Source: Microbacteriaceae bacterium UBA4731 (GTDB taxonomy: Bacteria > Actinomycetota > Actinomycetes > Actinomycetales > Microbacteriaceae). Taken from it: a DNA stretch of 9,959 nt. How positions within the stretch are numbered: position 1 is the stretch's first letter; each line of letters begins with the position of its first letter. Below the pieces are notes generated by a model. The model was not told the origin of the DNA, ran no database searches, and saw only the letters and a list, made by a program, of their open reading frames with translations. Where the stretch lies: the NCBI GenBank assembly GCA_002404115.1, contig DHJB01000014.1, positions 1 through 9,959 on the forward strand. The letters are read 5' to 3'. Made by a program: the position numbers and the translations under genes. Below are positions 1-8,834 of this stretch, piece after piece.

Positions 1-2857
1 TCACCTCCTCCAGGAGTTCGAGCACGTGGCGGTAAGGCTCTCCGGTGGCCCGGGTCATGCCCAGCTCGCAGGTGCGATTGCAGGAGGCATGTGCCGTGGC
101 GCCCATGGCGGCGACGTCAGCCGCCTGCGCCCGGGTGGCGGATTCGGTGAGTTCGGGGTGGAGCAGGCCGCGGTCGCCGGCGAACCCGCAGCATCCCCAG
201 TTCTCCGGCACCTCGACCTTCGCGGCCACGGCGCCCGCCAGGGTCTCGAGGGCCCCATTGATGCCCATCCGGGTGGAGGAGCACGTCGGGTGCAGCGCGA
301 GCGACTCGAGTTTCCGGTAGTCCGGCAGCTGCGGCAGGATGCTGACGGCAGCGAACTCGACGGCATCGACGACGCGCAGGGGTGGCTCATTCGTGTCGCT
401 TTCGATTGTCTGCCGCAGGCCTTCCGTGCAGGAGGAGGCGTCGCAGATGATGGTCAGTTCGCCGTCATTGGTGGCCGTGCGCAGGGCGGCCAGGGTCTTG
501 CGCCGCATGGCGGCCTGCCCGTCGGCGAGGCCTTTCGACGACCACGGCGTGCCGCAGCACAGCGAGTCGATGTTTGGCGGCACTAGGAGGGTGACGCCGG
601 CACGGTCGCAGAGCTGCTCGAAGCTGAGCTGCACGCCGGGGGTGGCATCGGTTGCCGGGCCGAACATCGTCTGCACGCAGGCCGGGAAGTACACGGCCTG
701 CGCCGCGGTGGCCGGTGCCGGGCGCCGGCGTTTGGCGCCGCCGCCGGGAAGTTCCGCGGAGTACAGCGGCACGGCATCCGTGCCCAGTACGGCTCGCGCC
801 AGCTTGTTCGGTCCGGCCACCACCCCGGCCGGCACATGCTTCACCGCGCTCAGGGCGAGGCCGGCGCCGCTCGTGAGGACACCCCAGCTCTTCGCCGCGA
901 CATTCCAGATTCCCTTGTCGATGGGGCCCGCGCTGTCCTGGCGGATCTTCTTGACCAGGCTGCCGGTGTTGATGTTCACCGGACAGGCGGTCTGGCACAT
1001 GCCGTCCGCCGCGCAGGTCTCCACGGCGTCGTACTCGTAGTCCTTCTCCATCTCGGCGACGAGGGTGAGGTTTCCGTCAAGCCTGGCCTGCTCGATGGCG
1101 CGGAGGCTGACGATGCGCTGCCGCGGAGTGAGTGTGAGGTTCTTGCTGGGGCACACCGGTTCGCACCAGCCGCATTCGGTGCAGCGGTCCACGTCCTTGG
1201 CCACTGCGGGGACGGTCTTCAGATGCTGGAGGTGCGCCTCGGGGTCGCGGTTGATGAGCACGCCGGGGTTGAGCATGCCGGCGGGGTCGAAGAGGAGCTT
1301 GATCTGGCACATCACGTCGTACAGTTCGTCGCCGAACTGCGGGCGAACATAGGGAGCCATCACCCGGCCGGTGCCGTGCTCGGCCTTGAGCGATCCGCCT
1401 TCGCCGAGGACCAGTTCCACGAGGTCCTCGGTGAACGCGCTGAAGCGGGCCAGTCCCTCGGGGCTGCCGAAGTCGTCGGTGAGCATGAAGTGCACGTTGC
1501 CGTCTTTGGCATGGCCGAAGATCATGCCGTTTTCGTACTCGTACTTGTCGAACAGCCGGATGAGTTCCATGCAGGTGCGGGCCAGCGCCGGGACCGGCAC
1601 GGCGATGTCCTCGAGGAGGGCGTTGGTGCCCTGCGGACGCGTGCCGCCCACGGCGGGGATGATCCCCTTGCGCAGGTGCCACAGTTGGCCGCGGATGCCG
1701 GCGTCGGTCGTGAAATCGGCCGGCAGGGTGAGCCCCAGCCCGTCGACGACCCCGAGGCCGGTCTGCAGCAGCTCGGCCAGCCGTTCGGGGGAGTCGGCGT
1801 GGTACTCCACCAGCAGCGCCGCGTGCTCCTCGACGACCAGGTCGCGCACGATGTCGGGAGTGCCGGGCATTTGCTGCCCCACCTTCAGTGACAGGGCATC
1901 CATCAGCTCGAGGGTGGCCGCGCCGGTTGCCACCAGCGCCGGCAGCGCGGCGGTGGCTGGCTCCAGGCCGGGGAAGATCAGGAGGGCGGTCGTGACGTGG
2001 GGCAGCCGCGGCACCGTGCGAAATACGGCTTCGGCCACGAACCCGAGCGTTCCCTCGCTGCCCACGATCAGGTGCGCAAGGATGTCCGCCGGCCGGTCGT
2101 AGTCCAGCAGGGAGTTCACGCCGTAGCCCATGGTGTTCTTCATCGAATATTGCTGCCTGATGGTGGCGACGGATGCCGCGTTCTCGCGTGTTCGGCGGGC
2201 GAGCCGCAGCAGGCCGTCGTACAGGTGCGGCTCCCGCTCGTGCAGCAGCTCGTCGGCATCCGTCGCACCCGTATCGACGACGGTTCCGCTGGCGAGCACC
2301 ACGGTCACCGATTCCAGTGTCTGGTAGGCGTTGTCCACGGTGCCGCAGGCCATGCCTGAGGAGTTGTTGGCGACGACGCCGCCAATGGTGGCGGCGGATT
2401 CGCTGGCCGGGTCCGGACCGAATTTGCGGCCGTAGCGGGCGAGCCGGGCGTTCAGCGCCCGCACGGTGACGCCGGGCTGCACGCGCACGCGGGCGCCGTC
2501 GTCGAGTACTTCGATCTCCGTGAAGTGGCGGCGCACGTCCACCAGGACGCCGTCCGAAATGGCCTGGCCGCTGAGGCTGGTGCCGCCGGAGCGGAAGGTG
2601 AGGGGAAGGCCCTGGGCGGAGCAGGCGTGCAGCAGGGCACCAACCTCGCCGGCGTCGCGGGCGACGACCACGGCGCGCGGCACCAGGAGGAAGTGCGAAG
2701 CGTCGTGGGCATTGGCGTGCAGGTCGAGCGCGCGGGTCTTGACCTGCGCCGGATCGGCCACGGCCGCGCGGAGGGCGCCGAGCATGCCGTCGCCCCCGGA
2801 AAGCAGGTCGCTCCGGGAGAGCAGGGTGCTGTCCGGCAGATCATGTGTTGTAGTCAC
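1..2857 (-). CDS. FAD- and Fe-S-containing 2-hydroxyacid dehydrogenase (glycolate/D-lactate dehydrogenase type), 3' end missing
   Basis: An uninterrupted frame of 952 codons runs off the left edge; the last visible residues, LELLEEV, look like the family C-terminus, so only a few codons are probably missing. The GTG start at 2857 is set by an AAAGGAG ribosome site at 2863-2869. The N-terminal half is a PCMH-type FAD domain: RSGGTSLSGQ (about 89-98), TIGGVVANNSSG (157-168), GSEGTLGF (266-273), then the FAD-oxidase C domain with GHAKDGNVH (448-456) and a DPAGMLNPG segment near 525. A ferredoxin-like part follows with C559, C562, C565 and C569 (CxxCxxCxxxCP) and a second set C615, C621 and C625. 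Two CCG-type domains end the protein: YFPAC and CCGTPW near 725-770, then HPTCSSTRMG and WGCCGFAGDRG (856-894). This equals a GlcD-GlcF-like fusion, the layout of the large Fe-S D-lactate dehydrogenases such as Shewanella Dld-II. Such enzymes pass electrons to quinone or another carrier at the membrane. Placement after the glyoxylate genes suggests glycolate oxidation to glyoxylate; D-lactate or D-2-hydroxyglutarate remain possible. Confidence 0.9.
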   Translation of the reverse strand, partial: MTTTHDLPDSTLLSRSDLLSGGDGMLGALRAAVADPAQVKTRALDLHANAHDASHFLLVPRAVVVARDAGEVGALLHACSAQGLPLTFRSGGTSLSGQAISDGVLVDVRRHFTEIEVLDDGARVRVQPGVTVRALNARLARYGRKFGPDPASESAATIGGVVANNSSGMACGTVDNAYQTLESVTVVLASGTVVDTGATDADELLHEREPHLYDGLLRLARRTRENAASVATIRQQYSMKNTMGYGVNSLLDYDRPADILAHLIVGSEGTLGFVAEAVFRTVPRLPHVTTALLIFPGLEPATAALPALVATGAATLELMDALSLKVGQQMPGTPDIVRDLVVEEHAALLVEYHADSPERLAELLQTGLGVVDGLGLTLPADFTTDAGIRGQLWHLRKGIIPAVGGTRPQGTNALLEDIAVPVPALARTCMELIRLFDKYEYENGMIFGHAKDGNVHFMLTDDFGSPEGLARFSAFTEDLVELVLGEGGSLKAEHGTGRVMAPYVRPQFGDELYDVMCQIKLLFDPAGMLNPGVLINRDPEAHLQHLKTVPAVAKDVDRCTECGWCEPVCPSKNLTLTPRQRIVSLRAIEQARLDGNLTLVAEMEKDYEYDAVETCAADGMCQTACPVNINTGSLVKKIRQDSAGPIDKGIWNVAAKSWGVLTSGAGLALSAVKHVPAGVVAGPNKLARAVLGTDAVPLYSAELPGGGAKRRRPAPATAAQAVYFPACVQTMFGPATDATPGVQLSFEQLCDRAGVTLLVPPNIDSLCCGTPWSSKGLADGQAAMRRKTLAALRTATNDGELTIICDASSCTEGLRQTIESDTNEPPLRVVDAVEFAAVSILPQLPDYRKLESLALHPTCSSTRMGINGALETLAGAVAAKVEVPENWGCCGFAGDRGLLHPELTESATRAQAADVAAMGATAHASCNRTCELGMTRATGEPYRHVLELLEEV

Positions 2858-2897
2858 GGAAACTCCTTTGTTTCGAGCGAAAAGTTGTGGCGTCGAG

Positions 2898-4031
2898 CTA
2901 CCGTTCGTCGACGAGCCTCGTCGCGATGAGCGCTCCGATGCGCGTGAGTAAGGTGCCGGGTTCGCTCATGCACCTGGCCGTGTCCGGTTCCAGATCGGTC
3001 AGCGCATAGGTCTGGTCGAACCCCGCGTCACTCAGCTGATCAGGGGCGAGGGTGGACTGGCCGCAGACCGCAATGATGGGAACACCCGCCCGAGCCGCGG
3101 CCCGGGCCACGCCCACGGGGGCCTTACCGCCGAGGCTCTGCCGGTCGAGGCATCCCTCGCCGGTGATCACCAGTGCTGCCCCGGCCACACGCGTGTGGAG
3201 CCCGGTGAATTCGAGGACGACGTCGATGCCCGCGCGGCGTTCCCCGCCGAGCGCGGCCAGTACGGCGTAGCCGACCCCGCCGGCGGCCCCAGAGCCGGGT
3301 GCCTCGGTTGCCGTCAGGGCGACCGCGCCGATTTCGGCGGCCAGGACCTGGGAGTAATTCATCAGGGCGGATTCCAATAGTTCGACGTCGGCGGGCCCGG
3401 CGCCTTTCTGCGGTGCGAAGACGGCGGCGGCGCCCGTGGCGCCGAGCAGGGGATTGTCCACGTCGCTGGCGAGCGTGATGCGCGCGGAGGTGAGGCGCGG
3501 GTCGAGACCGGACAGGTCCACCTTCGCCAGGCTCGCCAGGGCGGCGCCGCCGTCGGGGAGATCGGCGCCGGTGTCGTCGAGCATCCGGGCGCCCAGGCCG
3601 CACAGGAGACCGGCCCCGCCGTCGGTGCCGGCGCTGCCGCCGATGCCCAGGATGACGTGCGTGCAGCCCTGGGCCAGGGCGGCGGCGATGAGTTCGCCGG
3701 TGCCGCGGCTTGTCGCGCGCAGGGCATCCGGCACGCCGTCCGGCAGGGCGGCGAGCCCGGATGCCGTGGCCATCTCGATCACGGCTTCCTCGCCGCGCAC
3801 CGCGAAGGCCGCCTGCAGCGGCAGGCCGGTCGGCCCGGTGACGGTGGCGAGCTGACGGGTGAAGCCGGAGCCGACGGCCGCGTCGAGCGTGCCCTCGCCG
3901 CCGTCGGCCACCGGCACCCGATCAACCACGATGCCCGGGTCGACCGAGTGCAGGCCGGCCTCGAGGAACAGGGCAACGTCCGGGGCCGTCAGTGAGCCCT
4001 TGAACTTGTCGGGAGCCACAACGATGCGCAT
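2898..4031 (-). CDS. glxK: Glycerate 2-kinase, GarK/GlxK family
   Basis: Phosphorylates D-glycerate with ATP to 2-phosphoglycerate, the last step linking the glyoxylate pathway to glycolysis. The 377-residue product has the usual length of the family (about 380) and its conserved blocks in order: APDKFKGSL (6-14), DGGEGT (43-48), GIGGSAGTDGGAG (129-141), SDVDNPLLG (189-197), FAPQKG (205-210), and GEGCLDRQSLGGKAPVGVA (291-309). The third block usually reads GGSATNDGG or GGSASTDGG, so the GTDGG form here is a mild variant. The ATG lies 2 bases after the gcl stop codon and has no convincing ribosome site of its own, so it is probably translated by reinitiation from gcl. The gene ends with TAG 40 bases before the dehydrogenase start. 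Assignment to the GarK/GlxK (PF02595) family is firm; the 2-phosphoglycerate product is inferred from that family. Confidence 0.94.
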   Translation of the reverse strand: MRIVVAPDKFKGSLTAPDVALFLEAGLHSVDPGIVVDRVPVADGGEGTLDAAVGSGFTRQLATVTGPTGLPLQAAFAVRGEEAVIEMATASGLAALPDGVPDALRATSRGTGELIAAALAQGCTHVILGIGGSAGTDGGAGLLCGLGARMLDDTGADLPDGGAALASLAKVDLSGLDPRLTSARITLASDVDNPLLGATGAAAVFAPQKGAGPADVELLESALMNYSQVLAAEIGAVALTATEAPGSGAAGGVGYAVLAALGGERRAGIDVVLEFTGLHTRVAGAALVITGEGCLDRQSLGGKAPVGVARAAARAGVPIIAVCGQSTLAPDQLSDAGFDQTYALTDLEPDTARCMSEPGTLLTRIGALIATRLVDER

Positions 4032-4033
4032 GG

Positions 4034-5821
<1,788 letters not shown>

Positions 5822-5857
5822 GATTTCTCCTTGGTTCCGGTTCCTGGCGGTGAGAAG

Positions 5858-6742
5858 TTAGTTGCGTGAGCGTCCGGAGAGCTGCTCGACGAGGAGCAAC
5901 AGCGCGGAGTGGTCGAGCGAGCCGTGGCCCTGCGCGCGGAGCGCGCCCATGAGCTGGGCGGTCATGGCGCCGAGCGGGATGGCGACTCCGGCCTCGCGGG
6001 CGGCAGCGGTGACGATGCCGAGGTCCTTGTGGTGCAGGTCGACGCGGAATCCGGGTTCGAACGTGCGGGCGGCCATCGAGGCGGCCTTGCGATCGAGGAT
6101 GCGGTTGCCGGCGAGTCCGCCGGCCAGCACGGTGATGGCCGATTCGGTGTCCACCTCGTGCGCTTCGAGGAAGACGAGCGCCTCGGCGACGAGCTGGATC
6201 GTGCCGGCGACGATCAGCTGGTTCGCGGCCTTGACCGTCTGCCCTGACCCGGCCGGTCCCACGTGCACGATGGTCTTTCCGACCGCCTCCAGGATCGGCC
6301 GGGCAGCCTCGACGTCGTCTCCGGCGCCGCCGACCATGATCGAGAGGGTGCCTTCGATGGCGCCCTGCTCGCCTCCGGACACGGGCGCGTCGACCGGGCG
6401 GATTCCCCGGGCGCTCGCCGCCTGGGCGAGGCGGATGGCGACATCCGGGCGGATCGTGCTGGCGTCGACCCAGAGGGCGCCGTTCTTCACGTTGGCGATC
6501 AGCCCGTCCTCGCCGCCGGCGACGCTCTCGACGTCGGGGGAGTCGGGCAGCATGGTGATGATGACGTCGGCGTCCCTGACGGCTTCGGCGACGCTGGAGG
6601 CGCCGCGGCCGCCGTTGGCCACGAGCTGGTCGATTCGGGCCTGGCTGCGGTTGAAGCCGATCACGTCATGGCCGGTCTTGCTCAGGTTGGAGGCCATCGG
6701 CAGCCCCATGATTCCCAGGCCAATGACGGCAACGACGCTCAC
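5858..6742 (-). CDS. glxR: 2-hydroxy-3-oxopropionate (tartronate semialdehyde) reductase
   Basis: Reduces tartronate semialdehyde to D-glycerate with NAD(P)H. The 294-residue protein belongs to the beta-hydroxyacid dehydrogenase family: Rossmann motif GLGIMG (8-13), substrate-binding DAPVSGGEQGA (118-128), catalytic lysine K171 in GQTVKAANQ, and the FRVDLHHKDLG segment (232-242) with K239. K171 sits at the position quoted for GarR. Arginine at residue 32 (NRS, just after the second strand) favours NADP(H), but this is only suggestive. The start is a GTG at 6742 that overlaps the hyi TGA by 4 bases (GTGA) and has AGGAG at 6751-6755, inside the hyi coding end, 8 bases away. 3-hydroxyisobutyrate dehydrogenase is the close alternative on sequence alone; lying between hyi and gcl makes the tartronate semialdehyde role far more likely. 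Confidence 0.93.
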   Translation of the reverse strand: MSVVAVIGLGIMGLPMASNLSKTGHDVIGFNRSQARIDQLVANGGRGASSVAEAVRDADVIITMLPDSPDVESVAGGEDGLIANVKNGALWVDASTIRPDVAIRLAQAASARGIRPVDAPVSGGEQGAIEGTLSIMVGGAGDDVEAARPILEAVGKTIVHVGPAGSGQTVKAANQLIVAGTIQLVAEALVFLEAHEVDTESAITVLAGGLAGNRILDRKAASMAARTFEPGFRVDLHHKDLGIVTAAAREAGVAIPLGAMTAQLMGALRAQGHGSLDHSALLLLVEQLSGRSRN

Positions 6743-7542
6743 TGGGCGATCTCCTGGGCGGTGGCCAGCCAGGCGAACGGATTGGCGGCATCCGACTTGT
6801 ACTCGAGGCCGACGTTGCCGTCGTAGCCCAGCTCGCGGCTCTTCTCGAGCCAGGCAGCGATCGGCAGGGTGCCGGTTCCCGGTGCACCGCGGCCCGGAGC
6901 GTCGGCAATCTGGATGTGGCCGAACTCGCGGGCGTGGAGCTCGATGACGGCATCGACGTCGTCCCCGTTGACGGCCAGGTGATAGAAGTCAGCCAGCAGT
7001 TTGATGTTCGTGTCGCCATGGCGGGCCGTGACGGCGCCAATGACGCGCAACACGTCGTCCGCCGTGAGCAACGGATACCCGGGTGCCCCGCTGACGGGCT
7101 CGAGCAGCACGATGCCGCCGATCGGCGCCACCGCCTTCGCGGCCAGGGAGAGATTCTCGATGGCGACCTGGTCCTGATCCTCTGGGGTGACGCCGTCGAT
7201 CCGCTTTCCGTAGAGGGCATTGAAGGCCCGGCAGCCCGTGCGCTCGCCGATGCCGGCCGCGACGGCCAGGCTGTCCCGGAACTCGCCGGACCTGGCCGGC
7301 CAGGAGACAAGGCCCCGGTCGCCGACCGCCATGTCTCCGGCAGCGAAGTTCAGCCCGGTCAGCCGCACCCCGGCATCCGAGATGGCCTTCTCGAACGCAT
7401 CGACCTCGGCGTCTTTCGGCACGGAGGTGGGGAAGGGCCACCAGAATTCCACGGCGTCGAAGCCGGCGGCCTTGGCGGCGGCCGGACGCTGCAGGAGCGG
7501 CAGTTCGGTCAACATGATCGAGCAATTCACGGTGTACGGCAT
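6739..7542 (-). CDS. hyi: Hydroxypyruvate isomerase
   Basis: Interconverts hydroxypyruvate and tartronate semialdehyde. The 267-residue product (E. coli Hyi has 258) is a TIM-barrel of the AP-endonuclease-2/xylose isomerase-like fold. Likely metal and catalytic residues are visible in the usual order: E148 in LLEPVSG, D185 and H188 in DFYHL, H209 and D214 in HIQIADAPGRG, R218 in the same loop, and E247 in GLEYK. The HIQIADxPGRxxPGTG segment is typical of Hyi and its close relatives. This is the first gene of the operon. The ATG at 7542 follows GAAGGA (7549-7554) by 6 bases. Its last four bases overlap the reductase start, a sign of coupled translation. Some relatives have other keto-sugar substrates, but the context with gcl and the reductase supports the call. 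Confidence 0.93.
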   Translation of the reverse strand: MPYTVNCSIMLTELPLLQRPAAAKAAGFDAVEFWWPFPTSVPKDAEVDAFEKAISDAGVRLTGLNFAAGDMAVGDRGLVSWPARSGEFRDSLAVAAGIGERTGCRAFNALYGKRIDGVTPEDQDQVAIENLSLAAKAVAPIGGIVLLEPVSGAPGYPLLTADDVLRVIGAVTARHGDTNIKLLADFYHLAVNGDDVDAVIELHAREFGHIQIADAPGRGAPGTGTLPIAAWLEKSRELGYDGNVGLEYKSDAANPFAWLATAQEIAQ

Positions 7543-7593
7543 GGGACGTCCTTCGTCGGTCTTTCAACGATGTTCAGCTTGGTTCACTGCACA

Positions 7594-7608
7594 TTCCACA
7601 TTATGGAA
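7594..7608. promoter_or_regulatory. Inverted repeat, candidate IclR-family operator at the operon promoter
   Basis: TTCCACATTATGGAA is a 15-base inverted repeat with arms TTCCA and TGGAA; 6 of 7 base pairs match. It covers the CATAAT -10 box of the minus-strand promoter, so a bound protein would block RNA polymerase. IclR-family regulators commonly bind short TGGAA/TTCCA palindromes, and an iclR gene starts about 220 bases away in the opposite direction. Binding is inferred. Confidence 0.5.
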
Positions 7609-7628
7609 GTTAGTTTCTGTAATATGAA
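7600..7628 (-). promoter_or_regulatory. Putative sigma-70-type promoter of the hyi-glxR-gcl-glxK-dehydrogenase operon
   Basis: On the minus strand TTCATA (7623-7628, 4 of 6 matches to TTGACA) and CATAAT (7600-7605, 5 of 6 matches to TATAAT) are separated by exactly 17 bases. Transcription would start near 7593, giving a leader of about 50 bases before the hyi ATG. The surrounding DNA is much richer in A/T than the genes. No other good promoter was seen inside the operon. Assignment is by pattern only. Confidence 0.6.
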
Positions 7629-7740
7629 AACCCTAGGGACTGTCGGGCCTCCCGTCAACCCTTCCCAGGAGCTCGCCCGCTCCGAACCGGGGACGGCGGT
7701 GTCCCGGTTGCCCGTGTTTCCGCCTCGCGTGGGTATTTCG

Positions 7741-7746
7741 TATAAT
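7741..7746 (+). promoter_or_regulatory. TATAAT -10 box of the iclR promoter
   Basis: A perfect TATAAT lies 86 bases before the iclR ATG on the plus strand. The -35 region is weak: the best fit is TTTCCG at 7717-7722 with an 18-base spacer, only 3 of 6 matches. Transcription would start around 7752, downstream of the in-frame ATG at 7745, which supports the later ATG at 7832 as the real start. Confidence 0.55.
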
Positions 7747-7761
7747 GGACAATATTTTCCA
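7746..7761. promoter_or_regulatory. Inverted repeat, candidate autoregulatory IclR operator
   Basis: TGGACAATATTTTCCA is a 16-base inverted repeat in which 7 of 8 base pairs match. It resembles the E. coli IclR consensus TGGAAATNATTTCCA. It begins in the last base of the TATAAT box and spans the expected transcription start, the position expected for a self-repressing regulator. Binding by the adjacent IclR protein is inferred. Confidence 0.5.
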
Positions 7762-7831
7762 AGAACGCCCTCCTGCCAACGTGTCCGCTCATGGATTCGG
7801 GCGTTCCCGAGAACCTCATGGAGGCCCAGAC

Positions 7832-8593
7832 ATGGCTGAACGCCCGGCCGCGAGCGGTGTGCAATCCGTCGAACGGGTCTTTGAGCTGCTGGAGCTGATC
7901 ACGGATGCCGGCGGCGAGGCGATGCTCAGCGAGCTCGCGTCAGCATCCGGGCTTCCCGTTCCCACCATTCATCGGCTGCTGCGCACGCTCGCGGCGAAGG
8001 GGTACATTCGTCAGCTCGCCAACCGGCGGTACGCCCTCGGCCCGCGGTTGATCCGTTTGGGCGAGGAGGCCAGCCGCCAGTTGGGCGCGATGGCCCGCGC
8101 GCAGCTCAGTTCGCTCGTTGACCAGCTGGGGGAGACCTCCAACATGGCCGTGATCGACTCCGACATGGTGCTGTACGTCGCCCAGGTCGCGTCCAGGCAC
8201 TCGATGCGCATGTTCACCGAGGTCGGTCGGCGCGCTCATATGCACGACACCGGGGTCGGCAAGGCCATCCTGGCGCAGCTCCGCGACGAAAACGTGCGCG
8301 CGATCGTCGCTCGGGCCGGAATGCCGACGCCGACGGACCGGAGCATCGGCAACGTGGATGACCTGATCGCCGACCTGCACGTGATTCGCGAGCGCGGCTA
8401 CGCGATCGACGACGGAGAGCAGGAAATCGGGGTGCGATGTTTCGCAATGGCGGTGCCGAACGCGCCGACGCCGACGGCCATTTCGGTGTCGGGCCCGGTG
8501 TCGAGGGTCGATGACGCGTTCGCCGAGCGCGCGATTCCGCTGCTGCGCGAGGCCGCGGAGTCCATCTCCCGGGACATTAACCTCGTCTCCTGA
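7832..8593 (+). CDS. IclR-family transcriptional regulator, divergent from the glyoxylate operon
   Basis: A 253-residue protein with the two-domain plan of the family. An N-terminal winged helix-turn-helix (about 10-75) includes VQSVERVFELLELI and the recognition helix VPTIHRLLRTL (43-53). A C-terminal effector domain follows with the conserved HDTGVGKAILA (138-148) and YAIDDGEQEIGVRCFA (190-205) segments. C203 and the serines in AISVSG (218, 220) lie where, as I recall, AllR-type members hold glyoxylate; that equivalence is from memory and unaligned. The ATG at 7832 is chosen because GGAGG (7820-7824) lies 7 bases before it; an in-frame ATG at 7745 would add 29 residues unlike the family and lies at or before the likely transcription start. 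Divergent placement and two inverted repeats between the genes suggest it represses the operon and itself. Its ligand is not known from sequence; glyoxylate or a related acid is plausible. Confidence 0.94.
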   Translation: MAERPAASGVQSVERVFELLELITDAGGEAMLSELASASGLPVPTIHRLLRTLAAKGYIRQLANRRYALGPRLIRLGEEASRQLGAMARAQLSSLVDQLGETSNMAVIDSDMVLYVAQVASRHSMRMFTEVGRRAHMHDTGVGKAILAQLRDENVRAIVARAGMPTPTDRSIGNVDDLIADLHVIRERGYAIDDGEQEIGVRCFAMAVPNAPTPTAISVSGPVSRVDDAFAERAIPLLREAAESISRDINLVS

Positions 8594-8611
8594 AGCCGCA
8601 CGGGCTGCTTC
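8592..8611 (+). terminator. Possible weak hairpin at the iclR stop codon
   Basis: GAAGCCGCACGGGCTGCTTC can fold with 5 outer pairs (GAAGC/GCTTC), one mismatch, 2 inner pairs and a 4-base loop, starting inside the iclR TGA. There is no T-run after it, so a termination role is uncertain. Confidence 0.25.
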
Positions 8612-8653
8612 TGGGCTGGGAATTATCGAGCTCGGAATCCGTCACCCGGATAG

Positions 8654-8697
8654 TGCGCCGTTTCGCGGGTGGCGCGCGCCACACGCGAAACGGCGCA
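8654..8697. repeat. 44-bp near-perfect palindrome between iclR and gntR
   Basis: The outer arms GCGCCGTTTCGCG (8655-8667) and CGCGAAACGGCGC (8684-8696) are exact reverse complements. The core GTGGCGCGCGCCAC (8669-8682) is itself a perfect palindrome. Including T8654/A8697, 21 of 22 base pairs match; the only mismatch is G8668 against A8683, and there is no spacer. It lies 60 bases after the iclR stop. It could be a transcription terminator without a T-run, as is common in actinobacteria, a large operator, or a copy of a dispersed palindromic element. The sequence alone does not decide. The rest of 8612-8780 holds no gene that I can support. Confidence 0.85.
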
Positions 8698-8780
8698 GCT
8701 CCCGCGCACCGAGATTGTGGTCCCGGCCGTGCACTACTCTGAGCACGTCTCATACCGCCCGGCTTCGAAGGATCTCCGTC

Positions 8781-8834
8781 ATGCCTCGTCCACACGCTTT
8801 CCGCATCGATGTCAGCGCGGTTCCCTCGTGGTGA
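8781..8834 (+). CDS. Putative 17-residue leader peptide overlapping the gntR start
   Basis: A short frame encodes MPRPHAFRIDVSAVPSW and ends with TGA at 8832-8834. It has a good ribosome site, AAGGA at 8768-8772, 8 bases before its ATG, while gntR has none of its own. Its TGA overlaps a GTG at 8831 (GTGA), the usual geometry for translational coupling. The peptide resembles no family I know. Its likely role is to deliver ribosomes to gntR; regulation by attenuation is possible, but no run of repeated codons supports it. Alternatively, the pattern could reflect a frameshift that separated the true gntR N-terminus. Confidence 0.45.
   Translation: MPRPHAFRIDVSAVPSW

Noticed and set aside
1..3. 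TCA at the left edge as the stop codon of the dehydrogenase
   Set aside because: The TGA on the minus strand is out of frame with the gene, whose codons end at positions 2, 5, 8 and so on; the gene therefore continues beyond the window.
836..1891. Plus-strand frame of 351 codons opposite the FAD/Fe-S dehydrogenase
   Set aside because: It is antisense to a gene with clear motifs throughout, has no family resemblance, and is rich in residues typical of GC-rich shadow frames.
7745..7831. 29-residue N-terminal extension of IclR from the ATG at 7745
   Set aside because: The ATG overlaps the TATAAT box and the palindrome, the expected transcript starts at or after it, and GGAGG is placed for the ATG at 7832.
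8669..8830. 54-residue N-terminal extension of GntR from the GTG at 8669
   Set aside because: The start lies in the centre of the 44-bp palindrome without a ribosome site, and the added residues do not resemble the family.
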